Of a DNA stretch of 64,000 bases, positions 35,778 through 46,050 are shown piece by piece. The position numbers and the translations under genes are program-made. This stretch comes from Methylobacillus sp. (lineage in GTDB: Bacteria; Pseudomonadota; Gammaproteobacteria; Burkholderiales; Burkholderiaceae_C). The stretch is from NCBI GenBank assembly GCA_018607835.1, contig JABBAS010000031.1, positions 11,241-75,240 of the forward strand, in the 5' to 3' direction. The number at the start of each line of letters is the position of its first letter. Within the stretch, counting starts at the first letter, position 1. Below the pieces are notes generated by a model. That model was not told the DNA's origin and did no database searches. It worked only from the letters and a program-made list of their open reading frames with translations.

Positions 35778-37283
35778 TCACTCGGCGCTAGCGGTGCGAA
35801 TTTCTCGGGCAGCTGCCAGCTGTGTTTGTGCCATTTTCAGTTGACTCTCAAAGGCCGGCATATCCTTGCTGGGGATGGTTCTGGCGCGGCTGTTTTTAGC
35901 GAGTAACGCGGGGTTTTTGTGCACGCCATTCACGCGGTGCTCAAAGTGTAGGTGGGGACCGGTTGATAGCCCGGTGGTGCCCACTGCGCCGATGTTGTCG
36001 CCACGCTCAACGCGTTGACCACGCTTAACAAAAATACGGCTCAGGTGCGCATAAAGGGTGCGGTTGCGGCTGTCGTGTTGCACCTCAATGACGTTGCCGT
36101 AGCCCCCCTTGCGTCCCGCAAAGACCACTTTCCCGTCACCCACGGTACGCACAGGGGTGCCGGTGGGTGCGCCGAAGTCGACACCGAGATGACGCCGCTT
36201 GGTTTTGAGTACCGGATGGTAGCGCATGGCGAAGCCGCTGGTCACGCGAGAAAAAGCCATTGGGGAGCCCAAATAAAACCGTCTGGTGCTCTCGCCTTTG
36301 GGTGTGAAGTAGTCCTTGGTTTTGCCGTTTTGATACCAAATTGCCTGATGCTCTTGTCCCTTATTGATGAAGCTTGCCGCGACAACACGACCCGTTTCTA
36401 GGGGCTCATGGTCAGCTTCCAGCACTTCGTAGGCGATCGCAAATGAGTCGCCTTTTCGTAGGTCACGGTTGAAGTCAATATCGTTGGAGAAGATCTCAGC
36501 CAAGTTCATCGCCACAGCGTCGGGAATGTCCTGCGCATCGGTAGTGGCAAACAAGGACGAGGTGATGACTCCGCTGGCAAGACGCAGGACGCGTGTGAGT
36601 GGCACGGACTCTAGGGTAGCGGTGAAGGTCGCTTGGCTATCTGTAGCGGTCGCACGCTCATCTTGGTTGGCGTCTGTCGGCTCGGATGGCGACGTGGTCC
36701 GGCGTGTGACGGTGAGCCGGGAAAAGTGGTCGGGAGCGGCGCTGTCAGGCCAACGCACAATGAATTGCCGAACACCAACATCGGGCAAATAGCCGACAGT
36801 TGCTCGGGTGTTCCGAGTGGATGCGAAGGCCGCGCGCATCTCAGGCGATTGGCGCGCCCACGCATCAAAGCTGTCATCCGTCACGCCCAAGCGGTTTAAC
36901 ACGCTACTGGGCGTATCGCCCCGGCGCAACCAGTCGTCGGCGAACAGCAATATGTCGCGCGAGCGTTCGGTTGCCGTGAGCGAGGCGATGGGTATGGGTA
37001 GCTTTAGCAGTGATCGAAAAAGTTGAGAGCTTGTTGTGTCCTTGTTCGCGATATCGGCCACCGGCTCGCCAGCCGCATTGATTGACGCCCGTGAGGAGGC
37101 CGCGTTGACATTGCGTGCGGGGTCTGATGAGCTAAAGGCGGCCCACACCAAACCGATGACAACGAGGCCAAACCCGCTGATAAAAAGCCGCGATGCCCAA
37201 CTCGACTGCTGAGTAACCGCTGAGGCGGCATCGTCAGGCGAGCGAGCTGCATGAGTACGTTGACGTTGATAGTCGGTAAGCAA
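35778..37283 (-). CDS. M23-family murein endopeptidase
   Basis: Membrane-anchored peptidoglycan hydrolase of 501 residues. One membrane helix at about 31-50 (LFISGFGLVVIGLVWAAF). A LysM/OapA-like region follows (DDWLRRGDTPSSVLNRLGV, about 112-135), then the M23 zinc domain at about 360-460: HLGVDFGAPTGTPVRTVGDG (HxxxD), LYAHLS, and GPHLHFEHRVNG (HxH). All zinc ligands are present, so it should be active, unlike EnvC/NlpD types. It opens the anmK operon and is divergent from tyrS. Confidence 0.93.
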   Translation of the reverse strand: MLTDYQRQRTHAARSPDDAASAVTQQSSWASRLFISGFGLVVIGLVWAAFSSSDPARNVNAASSRASINAAGEPVADIANKDTTSSQLFRSLLKLPIPIASLTATERSRDILLFADDWLRRGDTPSSVLNRLGVTDDSFDAWARQSPEMRAAFASTRNTRATVGYLPDVGVRQFIVRWPDSAAPDHFSRLTVTRRTTSPSEPTDANQDERATATDSQATFTATLESVPLTRVLRLASGVITSSLFATTDAQDIPDAVAMNLAEIFSNDIDFNRDLRKGDSFAIAYEVLEADHEPLETGRVVAASFINKGQEHQAIWYQNGKTKDYFTPKGESTRRFYLGSPMAFSRVTSGFAMRYHPVLKTKRRHLGVDFGAPTGTPVRTVGDGKVVFAGRKGGYGNVIEVQHDSRNRTLYAHLSRIFVKRGQRVERGDNIGAVGTTGLSTGPHLHFEHRVNGVHKNPALLAKNSRARTIPSKDMPAFESQLKMAQTQLAAAREIRTASAE

Positions 37284-37301
37284 GAGAATGTCCGGTGATT
37301 C

Positions 37302-37325
37302 AGGGTCGTGTGACCCTACTACAAT
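37302..37325 (+). promoter_or_regulatory. tyrS promoter with inverted repeat
   Basis: TACAAT (37320-37325) is a likely -10 box for tyrS. It is immediately preceded by a perfect inverted repeat AGGGTC-GTGT-GACCCT (37302-37317) that could bind a repressor. Downstream, GGGCGAT / ATCG..CGCCC (about 37327-37352) folds as a leader hairpin. Confidence 0.45.
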
Positions 37326-37400
37326 GGGCGATCCAAATATCGAGTGCGCCCGTTAAAGCCTTCATTATATGCAACCTTTGGTTTGCAAAATCGAGATGAT

Positions 37401-38645
37401 ATGAGTTCGAATGAATCACAAGCGGCCAAGTTGCCTCAACCCCTGAATGACACGGTCGCCGAGGCCTTGGCCGTGAGTCTGCGCGGCTGTGAAGAGTTAC
37501 TGCCTCAGGGCGAATGGGTGGCGAAGCTGAACCAGTCTTTCAAGACGGGCAAGCCATTGCGCATTAAGCTGGGCTTAGACCCCACCGCGCCCGATATTCA
37601 CATCGGCCATACGGTGGTTCTAAATAAGATGCGCCAGTTGCAAAACCTTGGGCATCAAGTCATCTTTTTAATTGGTGACTTCACCAGCCTGATTGGTGAC
37701 CCATCTGGCCGTAACAGTACCCGACCGCCGTTGACCAAAGAGCAAATCCAAGTGAACGCGCAGACCTATTACCAACAAGCCGCCATGGTGTTGGATCCGG
37801 AGAAAACCGAAATTCGTTACAACAGCGAGTGGAGCGAGCCCCTTGGGGCCCGCGGCATGATTGAGTTATCGGCCAAATACACCGTTGCACGCATGATGGA
37901 GCGGGATGATTTCCACAAGCGGTTCCACGGGGGTGAAAGTATCAGCGTGCATGAGTTTTTGTATCCCCTCATGCAGGGCTATGACAGCGTCGCGCTGCAT
38001 GCGGACCTTGAGTTGGGCGGCACCGATCAGAAGTTCAATTTACTCATGGGGCGCCACCTGCAGCAGGAATATGGTCAAGAGCCACAGTGTATTTTGACCA
38101 TGCCCTTGTTGGAGGGCTTAGACGGCGTGGACAAAATGTCCAAGAGCAAAAACAACTACATCGGCATTTCTGAAGACGCCAACACGATGTTTGCCAAGGT
38201 CTTGTCCATCAGCGATGTTTTGATGTGGCGCTGGTTCACGTTATTGAGTTTTCGCTCTGAGGCGGAGATTGCTGGCATACAAGCCCAGGTCGCCAACGGG
38301 ATGAACCCCCGGGATGCCAAGGTCATGCTGGCAAAAGAAATCACGGCACGTTTCCACAACGCCGCTGCGGCAGATGCCGCCGAGCAAGACTTCGTTAATC
38401 GGAGCAAGGGGGGTATCCCCGACGACATTCCAGCGTGCATGCTACAAGGTGCGCCCATGGGCATTGGCGCCTTGTTGAAAGCCAGTAACTTGGCACCCAG
38501 TTCCTCCGAGGCAGGCCGTTTGATCGAGGGCGGCGGAGTTCGCATTGACTCGGTGGTGGTGAGCGACAAGGCGCTGAAGTTGGCAGCAGGCACCTACGTA
38601 TTGCAAGTGGGTAAGCGCAAATTTTCGCGTGTCACCTTGACATGA
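37401..38645 (+). CDS. tyrS: Tyrosyl-tRNA synthetase
   Basis: Class Ic synthetase charging tRNA(Tyr), 414 residues from the ATG at 37401 (MSSNESQAAKLPQP); the open frame begins 57 bases earlier but without ATG. HIGH at 67-70 (DIHIGHTVVLNKM), KMSKS at about 245-249, and a C-terminal S4 domain (LIEGGGVRIDSVVVSDKALKLAAGTYVLQVGKRKF). The length and motif spelling fit the TyrZ-like subgroup. A cation efflux gene follows 16 bases on. Confidence 0.95.
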   Translation: MSSNESQAAKLPQPLNDTVAEALAVSLRGCEELLPQGEWVAKLNQSFKTGKPLRIKLGLDPTAPDIHIGHTVVLNKMRQLQNLGHQVIFLIGDFTSLIGDPSGRNSTRPPLTKEQIQVNAQTYYQQAAMVLDPEKTEIRYNSEWSEPLGARGMIELSAKYTVARMMERDDFHKRFHGGESISVHEFLYPLMQGYDSVALHADLELGGTDQKFNLLMGRHLQQEYGQEPQCILTMPLLEGLDGVDKMSKSKNNYIGISEDANTMFAKVLSISDVLMWRWFTLLSFRSEAEIAGIQAQVANGMNPRDAKVMLAKEITARFHNAAAADAAEQDFVNRSKGGIPDDIPACMLQGAPMGIGALLKASNLAPSSSEAGRLIEGGGVRIDSVVVSDKALKLAAGTYVLQVGKRKFSRVTLT

Positions 38646-38661
38646 AAGTGGGGCCGTGCGG

Positions 38662-39588
38662 ATGACAAAAAATGATTGGCGAGCACCTCGCAATTTGTTG
38701 AAGGTGTCAGTGGTGGTGGCGATTGTCACCATCGTGCTGAAAACGCTGGCTTGGTGGTTAACCGACTCCGTTGCCCTTTTGTCTGATGCGATGGAGTCCT
38801 TCGTGAACTTGGCGAGCGCCTTGTTCGCGCTGCACATGGTGACGGTGGCTGCGCGCCCCGCCGATGACGGCCACCCTTACGGCCACCACAAAGCCGAGTA
38901 CTTTTCGGCTGGCTTTGAGGGCATTCTTATCGTCGGCGCGGCACTGGGCATCATCGTGTCGGCGATTAATCGCTTGCTGCACCCGCAAGCCTTGGGCCAA
39001 CTTGATGTGGGTTTGACGCTGTCCGTAGTGAGCGCCATTTTGAACGGCGCGTTGGCCATGGTGATGTTGCGTTCTGCGCGGCAGTACCGTTCTGCGGCCT
39101 TAGAGGGTGACGCGCGCCACCTCATGACCGATGTGTGGACGTCTGGCGGCGTGGTGGTTGGACTGGTGGCGGCGACGCTCACCGGATGGCTGTGGCTAGA
39201 TGCCGTTGTCGCTATTGCGGTGGCGATAAACATTCTGCGTGAAGGTTGGCACCTCATATGGAGCTCCTCGCAGTCCTTGATGGATGAGGCGGTTGAGCCC
39301 GAGGTGAAAGCCAGTATTCAAAAGGTCTTGACCCTGTTCTCGCATAGTCGAGAGGGCTCAGAGATCATTCGTTTTGACCATGTGACATCGCGCCGCGCGG
39401 GTCCCCGATGTTTCGTCGACATGCATATGCACATGCCAGCGCACTGGACGTTGGGGCGGGCCGCCGCCTTGCGAGGCGATGTGGAGCTTGCACTGGTTGA
39501 TGCGGTTCCGGGTCTGATTGCAACCATTCAGTTGTTGCCCAATGACGTGGAGACGCACGTGCATGTGAGTGAGGTAGATAGCGCCTAA
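38662..39588 (+). CDS. Cation diffusion facilitator family transporter
   Basis: CDF/ZnT-type metal-proton antiporter of 308 residues from the ATG at 38662, with AGTGGGG upstream; a GTG at 38656 would add two. Six membrane helices are expected; metal-site motifs are SVALLSDAMESFVNL (helix 2) and GHHKAEYFSAGFEG after helix 2, with ALEGDARHLMTDVWTS (HxxxD) in helix 5. The cytoplasmic C-terminal ferredoxin-like domain is rich in His (HMHMPAHWTLG). Zn, Fe or Mn are possible substrates. The tight spacing suggests co-transcription with tyrS. Confidence 0.9.
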   Translation: MTKNDWRAPRNLLKVSVVVAIVTIVLKTLAWWLTDSVALLSDAMESFVNLASALFALHMVTVAARPADDGHPYGHHKAEYFSAGFEGILIVGAALGIIVSAINRLLHPQALGQLDVGLTLSVVSAILNGALAMVMLRSARQYRSAALEGDARHLMTDVWTSGGVVVGLVAATLTGWLWLDAVVAIAVAINILREGWHLIWSSSQSLMDEAVEPEVKASIQKVLTLFSHSREGSEIIRFDHVTSRRAGPRCFVDMHMHMPAHWTLGRAAALRGDVELALVDAVPGLIATIQLLPNDVETHVHVSEVDSA

Positions 39589-39616
39589 GCCGGCGCTATC
39601 GGCCATACCCTATCTT

Positions 39617-40072
39617 ATGCGAGGCGTCGTACAACGGGTGTTATCCGCGAAAGCGGTAATTGACGGCGAAACGGTCGGCGAAATCGGCCAAGGCTTATTG
39701 GTGTTGGTGTGCGCCATGCCCACCGATACCGAGGCGGCTGCTGGTCGCTTCTTGGATAAGCTATTAAAGCTACGTATTTTTGAGAATGACGCGGGCAAGC
39801 TACACCACGCGGTGACGGATATCGATGGCACGGGCACCGTTGGCGGTCTCTTGCTGGTTAGCCAGTTCACCTTGGCCGCAGACGTTACGGGTGGGAACCG
39901 GCCGAGTTTTACAGCGGCGGCACCGCCCGATCTGGCGCGCCACTTGTTTGACTATGTGGTCATGCAAGCCCAACAACGGCACGCGGTGGTGGCTACCGGG
40001 CGCTTTGCGGCAGACACGCAGGTTCATCTGGTGAATAACGGACCGATTACGATTCCCTTGGACATCGCCTGA
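39617..40072 (+). CDS. dtd: D-aminoacyl-tRNA deacylase
   Basis: Removes D-amino acids (and Gly) mischarged onto tRNA, 151 residues. Signatures: MRGVVQRVLSAKAVIDGE at the start, LLLVSQFTLAAD (the SQFTL motif, about 77-88), and NNGPITIPLD near the end, carrying the cross-subunit Gly-Pro motif as NGPIT. It is convergent with ybeY. Confidence 0.95.
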   Translation: MRGVVQRVLSAKAVIDGETVGEIGQGLLVLVCAMPTDTEAAAGRFLDKLLKLRIFENDAGKLHHAVTDIDGTGTVGGLLLVSQFTLAADVTGGNRPSFTAAAPPDLARHLFDYVVMQAQQRHAVVATGRFAADTQVHLVNNGPITIPLDIA

Positions 40073-40092
40073 GCAACGCCCTGCGCTCGCAA

Positions 40093-40572
40093 TTAATAGG
40101 GATTCGGATAGCCCATACCGGCCAAAATCTGTACCTCTAAGGCCTCCATCGCTTCGGCATCCGCTTCGTTGGTTTCGTGGTCCATACCTTGTGCATGCAA
40201 ACAACCATGCACCAAGAGGTGGGCGTAGTGCGTCGCCAACGGCTTGCGCTGTTCGTGCGCTTCTTGCGCGACCACGGGGGCACACAAAACCAGGTCAGCG
40301 GCGACGATAGGGTGCGCCGTGTAGTCAAAGGTCAGCACATTGGTGGCGTAATCCTTTTGACGATACGCTTGGTTCAAGGCCCGCCCCTCCTCGGTGTCGA
40401 CAATACGCACGGTTATTTCACCGGCCTGCGCATCTAACGGGGCCAAGGCGTGGCGCAGACATTTGATGACCAGGTGTCGGGGTAGCGCGGCGCGGTGTTG
40501 CGTCAAAACGCCACGGTCTTCAAAGTGGGCGAATTGAAGTGACAGCGATAAGGCAGGGCGTGGCCGCGTCAT
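40093..40572 (-). CDS. ybeY: Endoribonuclease YbeY
   Basis: Zinc-dependent endoribonuclease for rRNA maturation and ribosome quality control, 159 residues. The metal-binding motif is HGCLHAQGMDH with His122, His126 and His132. RQKDYATNVLTFDY is the other conserved segment. Its start overlaps the phoH stop by four bases (ATGA), the usual phoH-ybeY coupling. Confidence 0.95.
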   Translation of the reverse strand: MTRPRPALSLSLQFAHFEDRGVLTQHRAALPRHLVIKCLRHALAPLDAQAGEITVRIVDTEEGRALNQAYRQKDYATNVLTFDYTAHPIVAADLVLCAPVVAQEAHEQRKPLATHYAHLLVHGCLHAQGMDHETNEADAEAMEALEVQILAGMGYPNPY

Positions 40573-41552
40573 GCACGTCCCTTCGGTGTGCTGGCTCGCT
40601 TGGGTGCAGGTACGGAGTCACCCCGGTCAAACTTAGCGTCATAGGCATCGATAATCCGTGCGACCAATGGGTGACGCACCACATCGGCGCTGGTCAGGTG
40701 GGTCATGGCAATGCCCGTCACGCGCCGCAAAATACGTTCTGCATCCACAAGTCCACTGGTTTGCGTTTTGGGCAAGTCAATTTGACTGACATCCCCCGTA
40801 ATCACGGCTTTGGATCCAAAGCCGATACGGGTTAAGAACATTTTCATTTGTTCGGGGGTGGTGTTTTGCCCTTCATCCAAAATAACAAAGGCGTGGTTTA
40901 ACGTCCGCCCACGCATAAACGCCAGTGGCGCGATTTCGATTTGCTGACGCTCGAATGCTTTTTGAACCTTCTCAGCGCCCATGAGGTCGTAGAGTGCGTC
41001 GTATAAAGGGCGCAGGTACGGGTCTACTTTTTGCCCTAAATCACCCGGTAAAAAGCCCAATTTTTCACCGGCCTCGACGGCGGGGCGGGTTAGGACGATG
41101 CGTTGCACCGCCGAACGCTCCAAGGCATCAACCGCGCAGGCAACGGCAAGATACGTCTTCCCTGTTCCTGCGGGACCAATGCCCAGCGTGATGTCGTAGG
41201 TCAAAATTTGTTTCAGGTACAGGGCTTGATTGGCTGTTCTCGCCTTGAGTTCGCCACGGCGGGTGTGCACACTGGGGGCATGGCTGTCGTCGGCCATGTT
41301 CATGTCACCGCTTAACATCAGCTGTACGGTTTCAGGTGGGATACTGCGCTGCGCGATTTCGTAAAGCGCCTGGACCAGTGTCATGGCTTGCTCTGCACGG
41401 GCTTTGGGCCCTTCGATCCGAAATTGTTCGAATCGGTGCGCGACCTTCACCTGCAGTGCCGCCTCTATGGTGCGTAGATGGGTGTCCATCGGACCGCACA
41501 GGTTGGCCATGCGGTCGTTATCGGGCGGCGAAAAGGTGTGTTTAAGAATCAA
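40569..41552 (-). CDS. phoH: PhoH-like ATPase
   Basis: Phosphate-starvation-type RecA-like ATPase of 327 residues. Walker A GPAGTGKT at 126-133; Walker [21 protein letters not shown]; then GDVSQIDLP. The N-terminal part (about 20-85) resembles the RNA-binding region of the YbeZ/PhoH subgroup, which partners YbeY. It heads the pair phoH-ybeY and is divergent from ruvA across 39 bases. Confidence 0.93.
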   Translation of the reverse strand: MILKHTFSPPDNDRMANLCGPMDTHLRTIEAALQVKVAHRFEQFRIEGPKARAEQAMTLVQALYEIAQRSIPPETVQLMLSGDMNMADDSHAPSVHTRRGELKARTANQALYLKQILTYDITLGIGPAGTGKTYLAVACAVDALERSAVQRIVLTRPAVEAGEKLGFLPGDLGQKVDPYLRPLYDALYDLMGAEKVQKAFERQQIEIAPLAFMRGRTLNHAFVILDEGQNTTPEQMKMFLTRIGFGSKAVITGDVSQIDLPKTQTSGLVDAERILRRVTGIAMTHLTSADVVRHPLVARIIDAYDAKFDRGDSVPAPKRASTPKGRA

Positions 41553-41591
41553 ACGGATAATCCGGTAATTAGGTCAAAAAGAGGAACCCCA

Positions 41592-42164
41592 ATGATAGGC
41601 AAGTTAACGGGCGTCTTGTTAGAGAAAAATCCCCCACAGGTGTTGGTGGACTGCAACGGCGTAGGCTATGAAGTCGATGTGCCCATGAGCACGTTCTACA
41701 ACCTTGGGGAGCTGGGGCAGGGCGTGAGTTTGCTCACCCATTTCGTCGTTCGCGAGGACGCGCAGTTGCTCTATGGCTTCGCAACGGCGGAAGAGCGCTA
41801 TGCCTTTCGTCAGTTGATCAAGATTTCTGGCGTGGGGCCGCGTATGGCGCTGGCCGTTTTGAGTGGTATCGGCGTCACTGATTTGGTGGCGGCGATTGCG
41901 AGTCAAGACACCGCGCGGGTGGTCAAAGTCCCAGGCATAGGCAAAAAGACTGCCGAGCGCCTGCTATTGGAGTTACGGGGCAAGCTCGGCGACAGCATGG
42001 TCGCAGGCAGTGTGGTGCGCACAGATCACCAAGGCGATATTCTGCAGGCGTTGGTCGCTCTTGGGTACAGTGAGAAGGACGCTGGCGCGGCCTTGAAAAA
42101 TATGCCGGTTGATATTGGTGTGAGCGAGGGCATTAAATTGGCGTTACGCGCATTGGCTAACTGA
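41592..42164 (+). CDS. ruvA: Holliday junction DNA helicase subunit RuvA
   Basis: Junction-recognising subunit of RuvAB, 190 residues from the ATG at 41592 ([16 protein letters not shown]) with GAGG 7 bases upstream. It has an OB fold, then two helix-hairpin-helix motifs ([18 protein letters not shown] and [17 protein letters not shown]), then the C-terminal RuvB-binding domain ([21 protein letters not shown]). It is followed by ruvB after 26 bases. No LexA box was noticed in the short upstream gap. Confidence 0.97.
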   Translation: MIGKLTGVLLEKNPPQVLVDCNGVGYEVDVPMSTFYNLGELGQGVSLLTHFVVREDAQLLYGFATAEERYAFRQLIKISGVGPRMALAVLSGIGVTDLVAAIASQDTARVVKVPGIGKKTAERLLLELRGKLGDSMVAGSVVRTDHQGDILQALVALGYSEKDAGAALKNMPVDIGVSEGIKLALRALAN

Positions 42165-42190
42165 GCCGGGTTGTCGGAGACAATGGGGTT

Positions 42191-43249
42191 ATGAGCATTC
42201 AAACAGACGACTTTGGCGCACTACCCGAACGGGTGGTGTCCGCCGCGCCGGTCTCTCGAACCGAGGAGGCCATGGAGCGGGCGCTGCGACCCAAGGCCTT
42301 GACCGAGTATGTTGGGCAGGCCAAGGCGCGCGAGCAGTTGGAGATTTTCATTGGTGCGGCGAAACAGCGTGGGGAAGCCTTGGACCACGTCTTGTTGTTT
42401 GGCCCGCCGGGGCTGGGCAAGACCACGCTCTCGCACATCATTGCCAACGAGTTGGGCGTGAATATGCGACAGACCAGCGGCCCCGTTCTTGAGAAGCCAA
42501 AGGATTTAGCGGCCTTGCTGACCAACTTGGAACCAAACGATGTGTTGTTCATTGATGAGATACACCGCTTATCGCCCGTGGTTGAGGAGATTTTGTATCC
42601 CGCGCTAGAGGACTATCAAATCGACATCATGATTGGCGAAGGCCCTGCCGCACGGTCGATTAAGTTGGACTTGCAGCCGTTTACCTTGGTCGGTGCGACC
42701 ACGCGCGCCGGTATGCTGACCAACCCCTTGCGTGACCGCTTCGGTATTGTTGCGCGACTGGAGTTTTACACGCCCGATGAGTTGGTAAAAATTGTCACAC
42801 GCAGCGCCGGATTGCTCAAGGTGCCCATCGATGTAGAAGGTGCAACGCAGTTGGCGCGCCGCTCACGCGGTACCCCGCGCATTGCCAATCGCTTGTTGCG
42901 CCGCGTGCGTGACTACGCGCAGGTGAAGGGGCAAGGTCTGATCACAGAGGACATTGCCAACCAGGCCTTGAAAATGCTTGACGTTGATCCGCAGGGCTTT
43001 GATGTCATGGACCGCAAGTTACTGGAGGCCGTGGTGCACCGCTTCGATGGTGGGCCCGTGGGTTTGGACAACATCGCGGCCAGTATTGGCGAGGAGCGTG
43101 ACACCATTGAGGATGTCATCGAGCCGTATCTGATTCAGCAAGGGTTTTTACAACGCACGCCTAGAGGGCGGGTTGCCACCTTGGCCGCCTACCGCCACCT
43201 TGGCGTGACCGCCCCCGCCGATCGTGGTGGTGATTTGCTGGGTGGCTAA
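42191..43249 (+). CDS. ruvB: Holliday junction DNA helicase subunit RuvB
   Basis: AAA+ motor driving branch migration, 352 residues. Walker A GPPGLGKT at 71-78; Walker [10 protein letters not shown]; sensor [18 protein letters not shown] with the arginine finger; winged helix at the C-terminus ([24 protein letters not shown]). It overlaps the convergent phosphatase gene by four bases. Confidence 0.98.
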   Translation: MSIQTDDFGALPERVVSAAPVSRTEEAMERALRPKALTEYVGQAKAREQLEIFIGAAKQRGEALDHVLLFGPPGLGKTTLSHIIANELGVNMRQTSGPVLEKPKDLAALLTNLEPNDVLFIDEIHRLSPVVEEILYPALEDYQIDIMIGEGPAARSIKLDLQPFTLVGATTRAGMLTNPLRDRFGIVARLEFYTPDELVKIVTRSAGLLKVPIDVEGATQLARRSRGTPRIANRLLRRVRDYAQVKGQGLITEDIANQALKMLDVDPQGFDVMDRKLLEAVVHRFDGGPVGLDNIAASIGEERDTIEDVIEPYLIQQGFLQRTPRGRVATLAAYRHLGVTAPADRGGDLLGG

Positions 43250-43881
43250 GCCGGCCTAGGCAGCGCGGCGCTGTTCAGGTGCCCTTGCTCACCCCAAGTC
43301 ACCATGGTGAGTGCGTCGGGGGTCCAGATCAGCCGGTTAATCGCCGCGTTACCCAGGTGCCAGGTTCTGGGCGCCTCAATGGTCTGTCCGGTCGCCAAGC
43401 GATACAGCACGTCGAGCACGCCGCCATGGGTGGCGATGACTATTTGTTGGCCTATGTGCTGGGCCGCGATCACGTTAACCACGCCCATGATGCGGTGGCG
43501 CAGCGTCAGTAAACTTTCGCCGCCAGTCGGTGTGAAGTGGGGGTCTCTGCTACGCCACGCTCGCGCGTCGTTGGCGTGCTGCTGTTCTATTTCCTGCCAA
43601 GACAAGCCCTCGAAGTGGCCAAACTGACGCTCTTGTAAGTCGGGCTCAGTGTGCACAATCAGCCCGTGGTGAGCGGCAATGGCCTTGGCGGTGTCATGGG
43701 CGCGTGATAAGTGGCTGCTGTAAATCGCATCGATGGCTTCATCCTTCAAGCCCAAGGCCGCCTGTGTGGCTTGCTGTCGCCCGGTCTCGTTCAGGGGTAT
43801 GTCGGTGCTGCCTTGTATGCGTGTTGCCACGTTCCAGTCGGTTTCGCCGTGTCGGATGGCAATGATGCGGGTGACGTCCAT
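43246..43881 (-). CDS. Histidine phosphatase family protein
   Basis: Phosphoglycerate-mutase-like phosphatase of 211 residues from the ATG at 43881 ([17 protein letters not shown]), giving the standard N-terminal RHGET motif with the catalytic His; the longer frame upstream runs over the ttcA end. Other features: [17 protein letters not shown] and the second His in [12 protein letters not shown]. Possible activities include GpmB/CobC-like phosphatases; the substrate is unknown. Confidence 0.9.
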   Translation of the reverse strand: MDVTRIIAIRHGETDWNVATRIQGSTDIPLNETGRQQATQAALGLKDEAIDAIYSSHLSRAHDTAKAIAAHHGLIVHTEPDLQERQFGHFEGLSWQEIEQQHANDARAWRSRDPHFTPTGGESLLTLRHRIMGVVNVIAAQHIGQQIVIATHGGVLDVLYRLATGQTIEAPRTWHLGNAAINRLIWTPDALTMVTWGEQGHLNSAALPRPA

Positions 43882-43912
43882 AGTTATGAGCCTCTTTGAG
43901 CGGTCGCGGGTG

Positions 43913-44854
43913 TCACAGCTCGGATGCTTGGACGGCGATGGCTCCCAGACCCGGCCACTTGATGGCTTCGGGGCTGGGCAATGGGTCTGCATCAAAGGCC
44001 TTGTCCCCCTCTTCGTCCGCAATCCCTGTGGTCTGCAGTGTGGTGAAAGGGTAGAGCTTGGTGTCCATGAGGTGGCTTGGCACCACGTTTTGTAGCGAGG
44101 TGAACATGTTTTCAACCCGCCCCGGAAAACGGGTCTCCCAGTCCTTCAGCATTTTTCCGACCTGTACGCGCTGTAGATTTTCTTGGCTGCCACACAAGGT
44201 ACACGGGATGATGGGAAATTGCTGAATCTCAGACCAGCGCGCGGCATCAGATTCGGGCACATACGCCATCGGACGAATCACGATGTTGTTGCCGTTGTCG
44301 CTCACCAGCTTAGCGGGCATTCCTTTTAAGCGCGAACCAAAGAACATGTTGAGCAGCAGCGTTTGCAGGATGTCATCACGGTGGTGGCCAAGTGCAATTT
44401 TGGTGCACTTCAAGTCCTCTGCGACGCGATACAAAATACCCCGGCGCAGTCGGCTGCACAGGCTACACATGGTCTTGCCTTCTGGGATCTTGTCTTTGAC
44501 GATGCTGTAGGTGTCTTGGTTTTCAATGTGGTATTCCACCCCTAAAGCCGCCAAGTAGTTGGGGAGTACATCGGCTGGGAAACCAGGTTGCTTTTGATCG
44601 AGGTTGACCGCCACCAAGGTGAAATTGATCGGCGCTCGGCGCTGCAGCTTCAGCAAAATATCTAGCATGGTGTAGCTGTCTTTGCCGCCGGACATACAGA
44701 CCATTACACGGTCGCCCTCTTCGATCATGTTGTAGTCAACGATGGCCTTGCCAACGAGTCGGCAGAGTCGCTTTTCCAACTTGTGGTCTTCGCGTTGTTG
44801 TTTGGCCTCAGCGGTTTGCTGGGTTGTGGGTTCTTCTACGATAGCGTTCACCAT
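43913..44854 (-). CDS. ttcA: tRNA 2-thiocytidine biosynthesis protein TtcA
   Basis: Thiolates C32 of tRNA in an ATP- and Fe-S-dependent reaction, 313 residues. The PP-loop SGGKDS is at 55-60; the CxxC pairs are Cys130/Cys133 ([10 protein letters not shown]) and Cys218/Cys221 ([12 protein letters not shown]), which hold the 4Fe-4S cluster. Its start overlaps the folB end by seven bases, so the two are translationally close. Confidence 0.95.
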   Translation of the reverse strand: MVNAIVEEPTTQQTAEAKQQREDHKLEKRLCRLVGKAIVDYNMIEEGDRVMVCMSGGKDSYTMLDILLKLQRRAPINFTLVAVNLDQKQPGFPADVLPNYLAALGVEYHIENQDTYSIVKDKIPEGKTMCSLCSRLRRGILYRVAEDLKCTKIALGHHRDDILQTLLLNMFFGSRLKGMPAKLVSDNGNNIVIRPMAYVPESDAARWSEIQQFPIIPCTLCGSQENLQRVQVGKMLKDWETRFPGRVENMFTSLQNVVPSHLMDTKLYPFTTLQTTGIADEEGDKAFDADPLPSPEAIKWPGLGAIAVQASEL

Positions 44855-45228
44855 TCACCTCCTTGCATGCGAATAGAGACTTCGCAATCGTCAAATATTT
44901 CGAGTTTTGCTATTTTGACGCGCGCACCAATCACGCCGGGCAGTTGCATGAGTCGCGTCGTGACTTTCCCAATCAGGGTCTCAAGCAAGTTGATGTGCGT
45001 CGCAGTGCACTCGTCAATGATGATTTGACGCACCTTGCGGTAGTCCAGCACGTGACCAATGTCGTCGTCGTGCGGCAGCAACGGCTGTCGGCCTTGGTTC
45101 AATTCGGCGTCAACTTGTATGGGCTGTGGTTGGGTGCGCTCATGCGCGAGAATGCCGAGGCTGGCAGAAAAGCGCAGACCCGACAGCGTCAGTATTTGAT
45201 TGCCCGTGGCTAGGTTGTTCGTCGTCAT
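44848..45228 (-). CDS. folB: Dihydroneopterin aldolase
   Basis: Folate pathway aldolase, 126 residues, with a FolB-type fold: [29 protein letters not shown] (start of the first strand and the conserved Glu region), [29 protein letters not shown] in the middle and a C-terminal Lys-containing strand. Some homologues are dihydroneopterin triphosphate epimerases; these cannot be separated by eye. It follows the SDR gene by 15 bases. Confidence 0.9.
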   Translation of the reverse strand: MTTNNLATGNQILTLSGLRFSASLGILAHERTQPQPIQVDAELNQGRQPLLPHDDDIGHVLDYRKVRQIIIDECTATHINLLETLIGKVTTRLMQLPGVIGARVKIAKLEIFDDCEVSIRMQGGEW

Positions 45229-45243
45229 GGTTGTGTTGTCCGG

Positions 45244-46050
45244 CTACATGAGCGAAAAATCGCGGTCAAATTTAGTGAGGTGCTGGCCGCCATCAACCAG
45301 CAAGGTGGTGCCTGTTAGCGAGTGGTTCTCTAGCGCAAAGGCCACCGTTGCCACGACATCTTCAGGGGTGCTTGATTTGCCGAGTGGCGATAGGCGGTGG
45401 CGTTCTTGAAACGTGTCATCGTTTAGAAGGTGGCTGGTGAGGGTCAGGCCAGGTGCCACGCCAACGACGCGAACGCGTGGCGCGAAGGCTTGCGCGAGCA
45501 TGGTGTTCGCGGTTTCAAGTGCAGCTTTCGAGAGCGTGTAGCTGAAAAAATCGGGATTCATATTCCACAATTTTTGATCTAATAAATTTACGACCACGCC
45601 GCAGCCTTGTGCCGCCTCGAGGTGCTTGAACAACTGCTGTGCCAAACGGACAGGCGCAAGGGTGTTGGTTTGCCAATGCGCGGCGAACAGAGGGCTATCG
45701 ACGGTGTGGGCATCGTCTTGCTCAAACAGTGCCGCACTATTGATGACCGCGCCTAAGCCCCCGAAGGTCTGGATCACCTCGGCGATGATGGCGTCGCACG
45801 CATTGGTATGGGCCAAATCGCCGCCGACCATCATGTGTGCCACTTGGGGCCCCGCTTGTTGGCAGGCTGCAAGGGTTTCTGCGGCGGCCTGTTCAGAGTG
45901 TCGGTAATGCACAGCGACCTGCCAACCGTTCTTGGCAAGATGCAGCGCAATGTGCCGACCTAGCCGCGTCCCAGCGCCCGTCACAAGTACGGATCGCGGC
46001 ATGCGCGTGCCGTCGAATGCCCCTAGCGGTGGGTGGGTGTCGGTGGTCAT
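45244..46050 (-). CDS. SDR oxidoreductase resembling pteridine reductase / FolM
   Basis: Short-chain dehydrogenase of 268 residues (a start at Met17 is also possible). The nucleotide motif is TGAGTRLGRHIAL: the Arg before Leu-Gly, instead of the usual Gly-x-Gly spacing, is the TGxxxR(L/I)G signature of PTR1/FolM pteridine reductases and favours NADPH. The catalytic pair is in YTLSK. It lies 15 bases before folB in the same direction, so a dihydromonapterin/dihydrofolate reductase role is a reasonable inference. Confidence 0.82.
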   Translation of the reverse strand: MTTDTHPPLGAFDGTRMPRSVLVTGAGTRLGRHIALHLAKNGWQVAVHYRHSEQAAAETLAACQQAGPQVAHMMVGGDLAHTNACDAIIAEVIQTFGGLGAVINSAALFEQDDAHTVDSPLFAAHWQTNTLAPVRLAQQLFKHLEAAQGCGVVVNLLDQKLWNMNPDFFSYTLSKAALETANTMLAQAFAPRVRVVGVAPGLTLTSHLLNDDTFQERHRLSPLGKSSTPEDVVATVAFALENHSLTGTTLLVDGGQHLTKFDRDFSLM

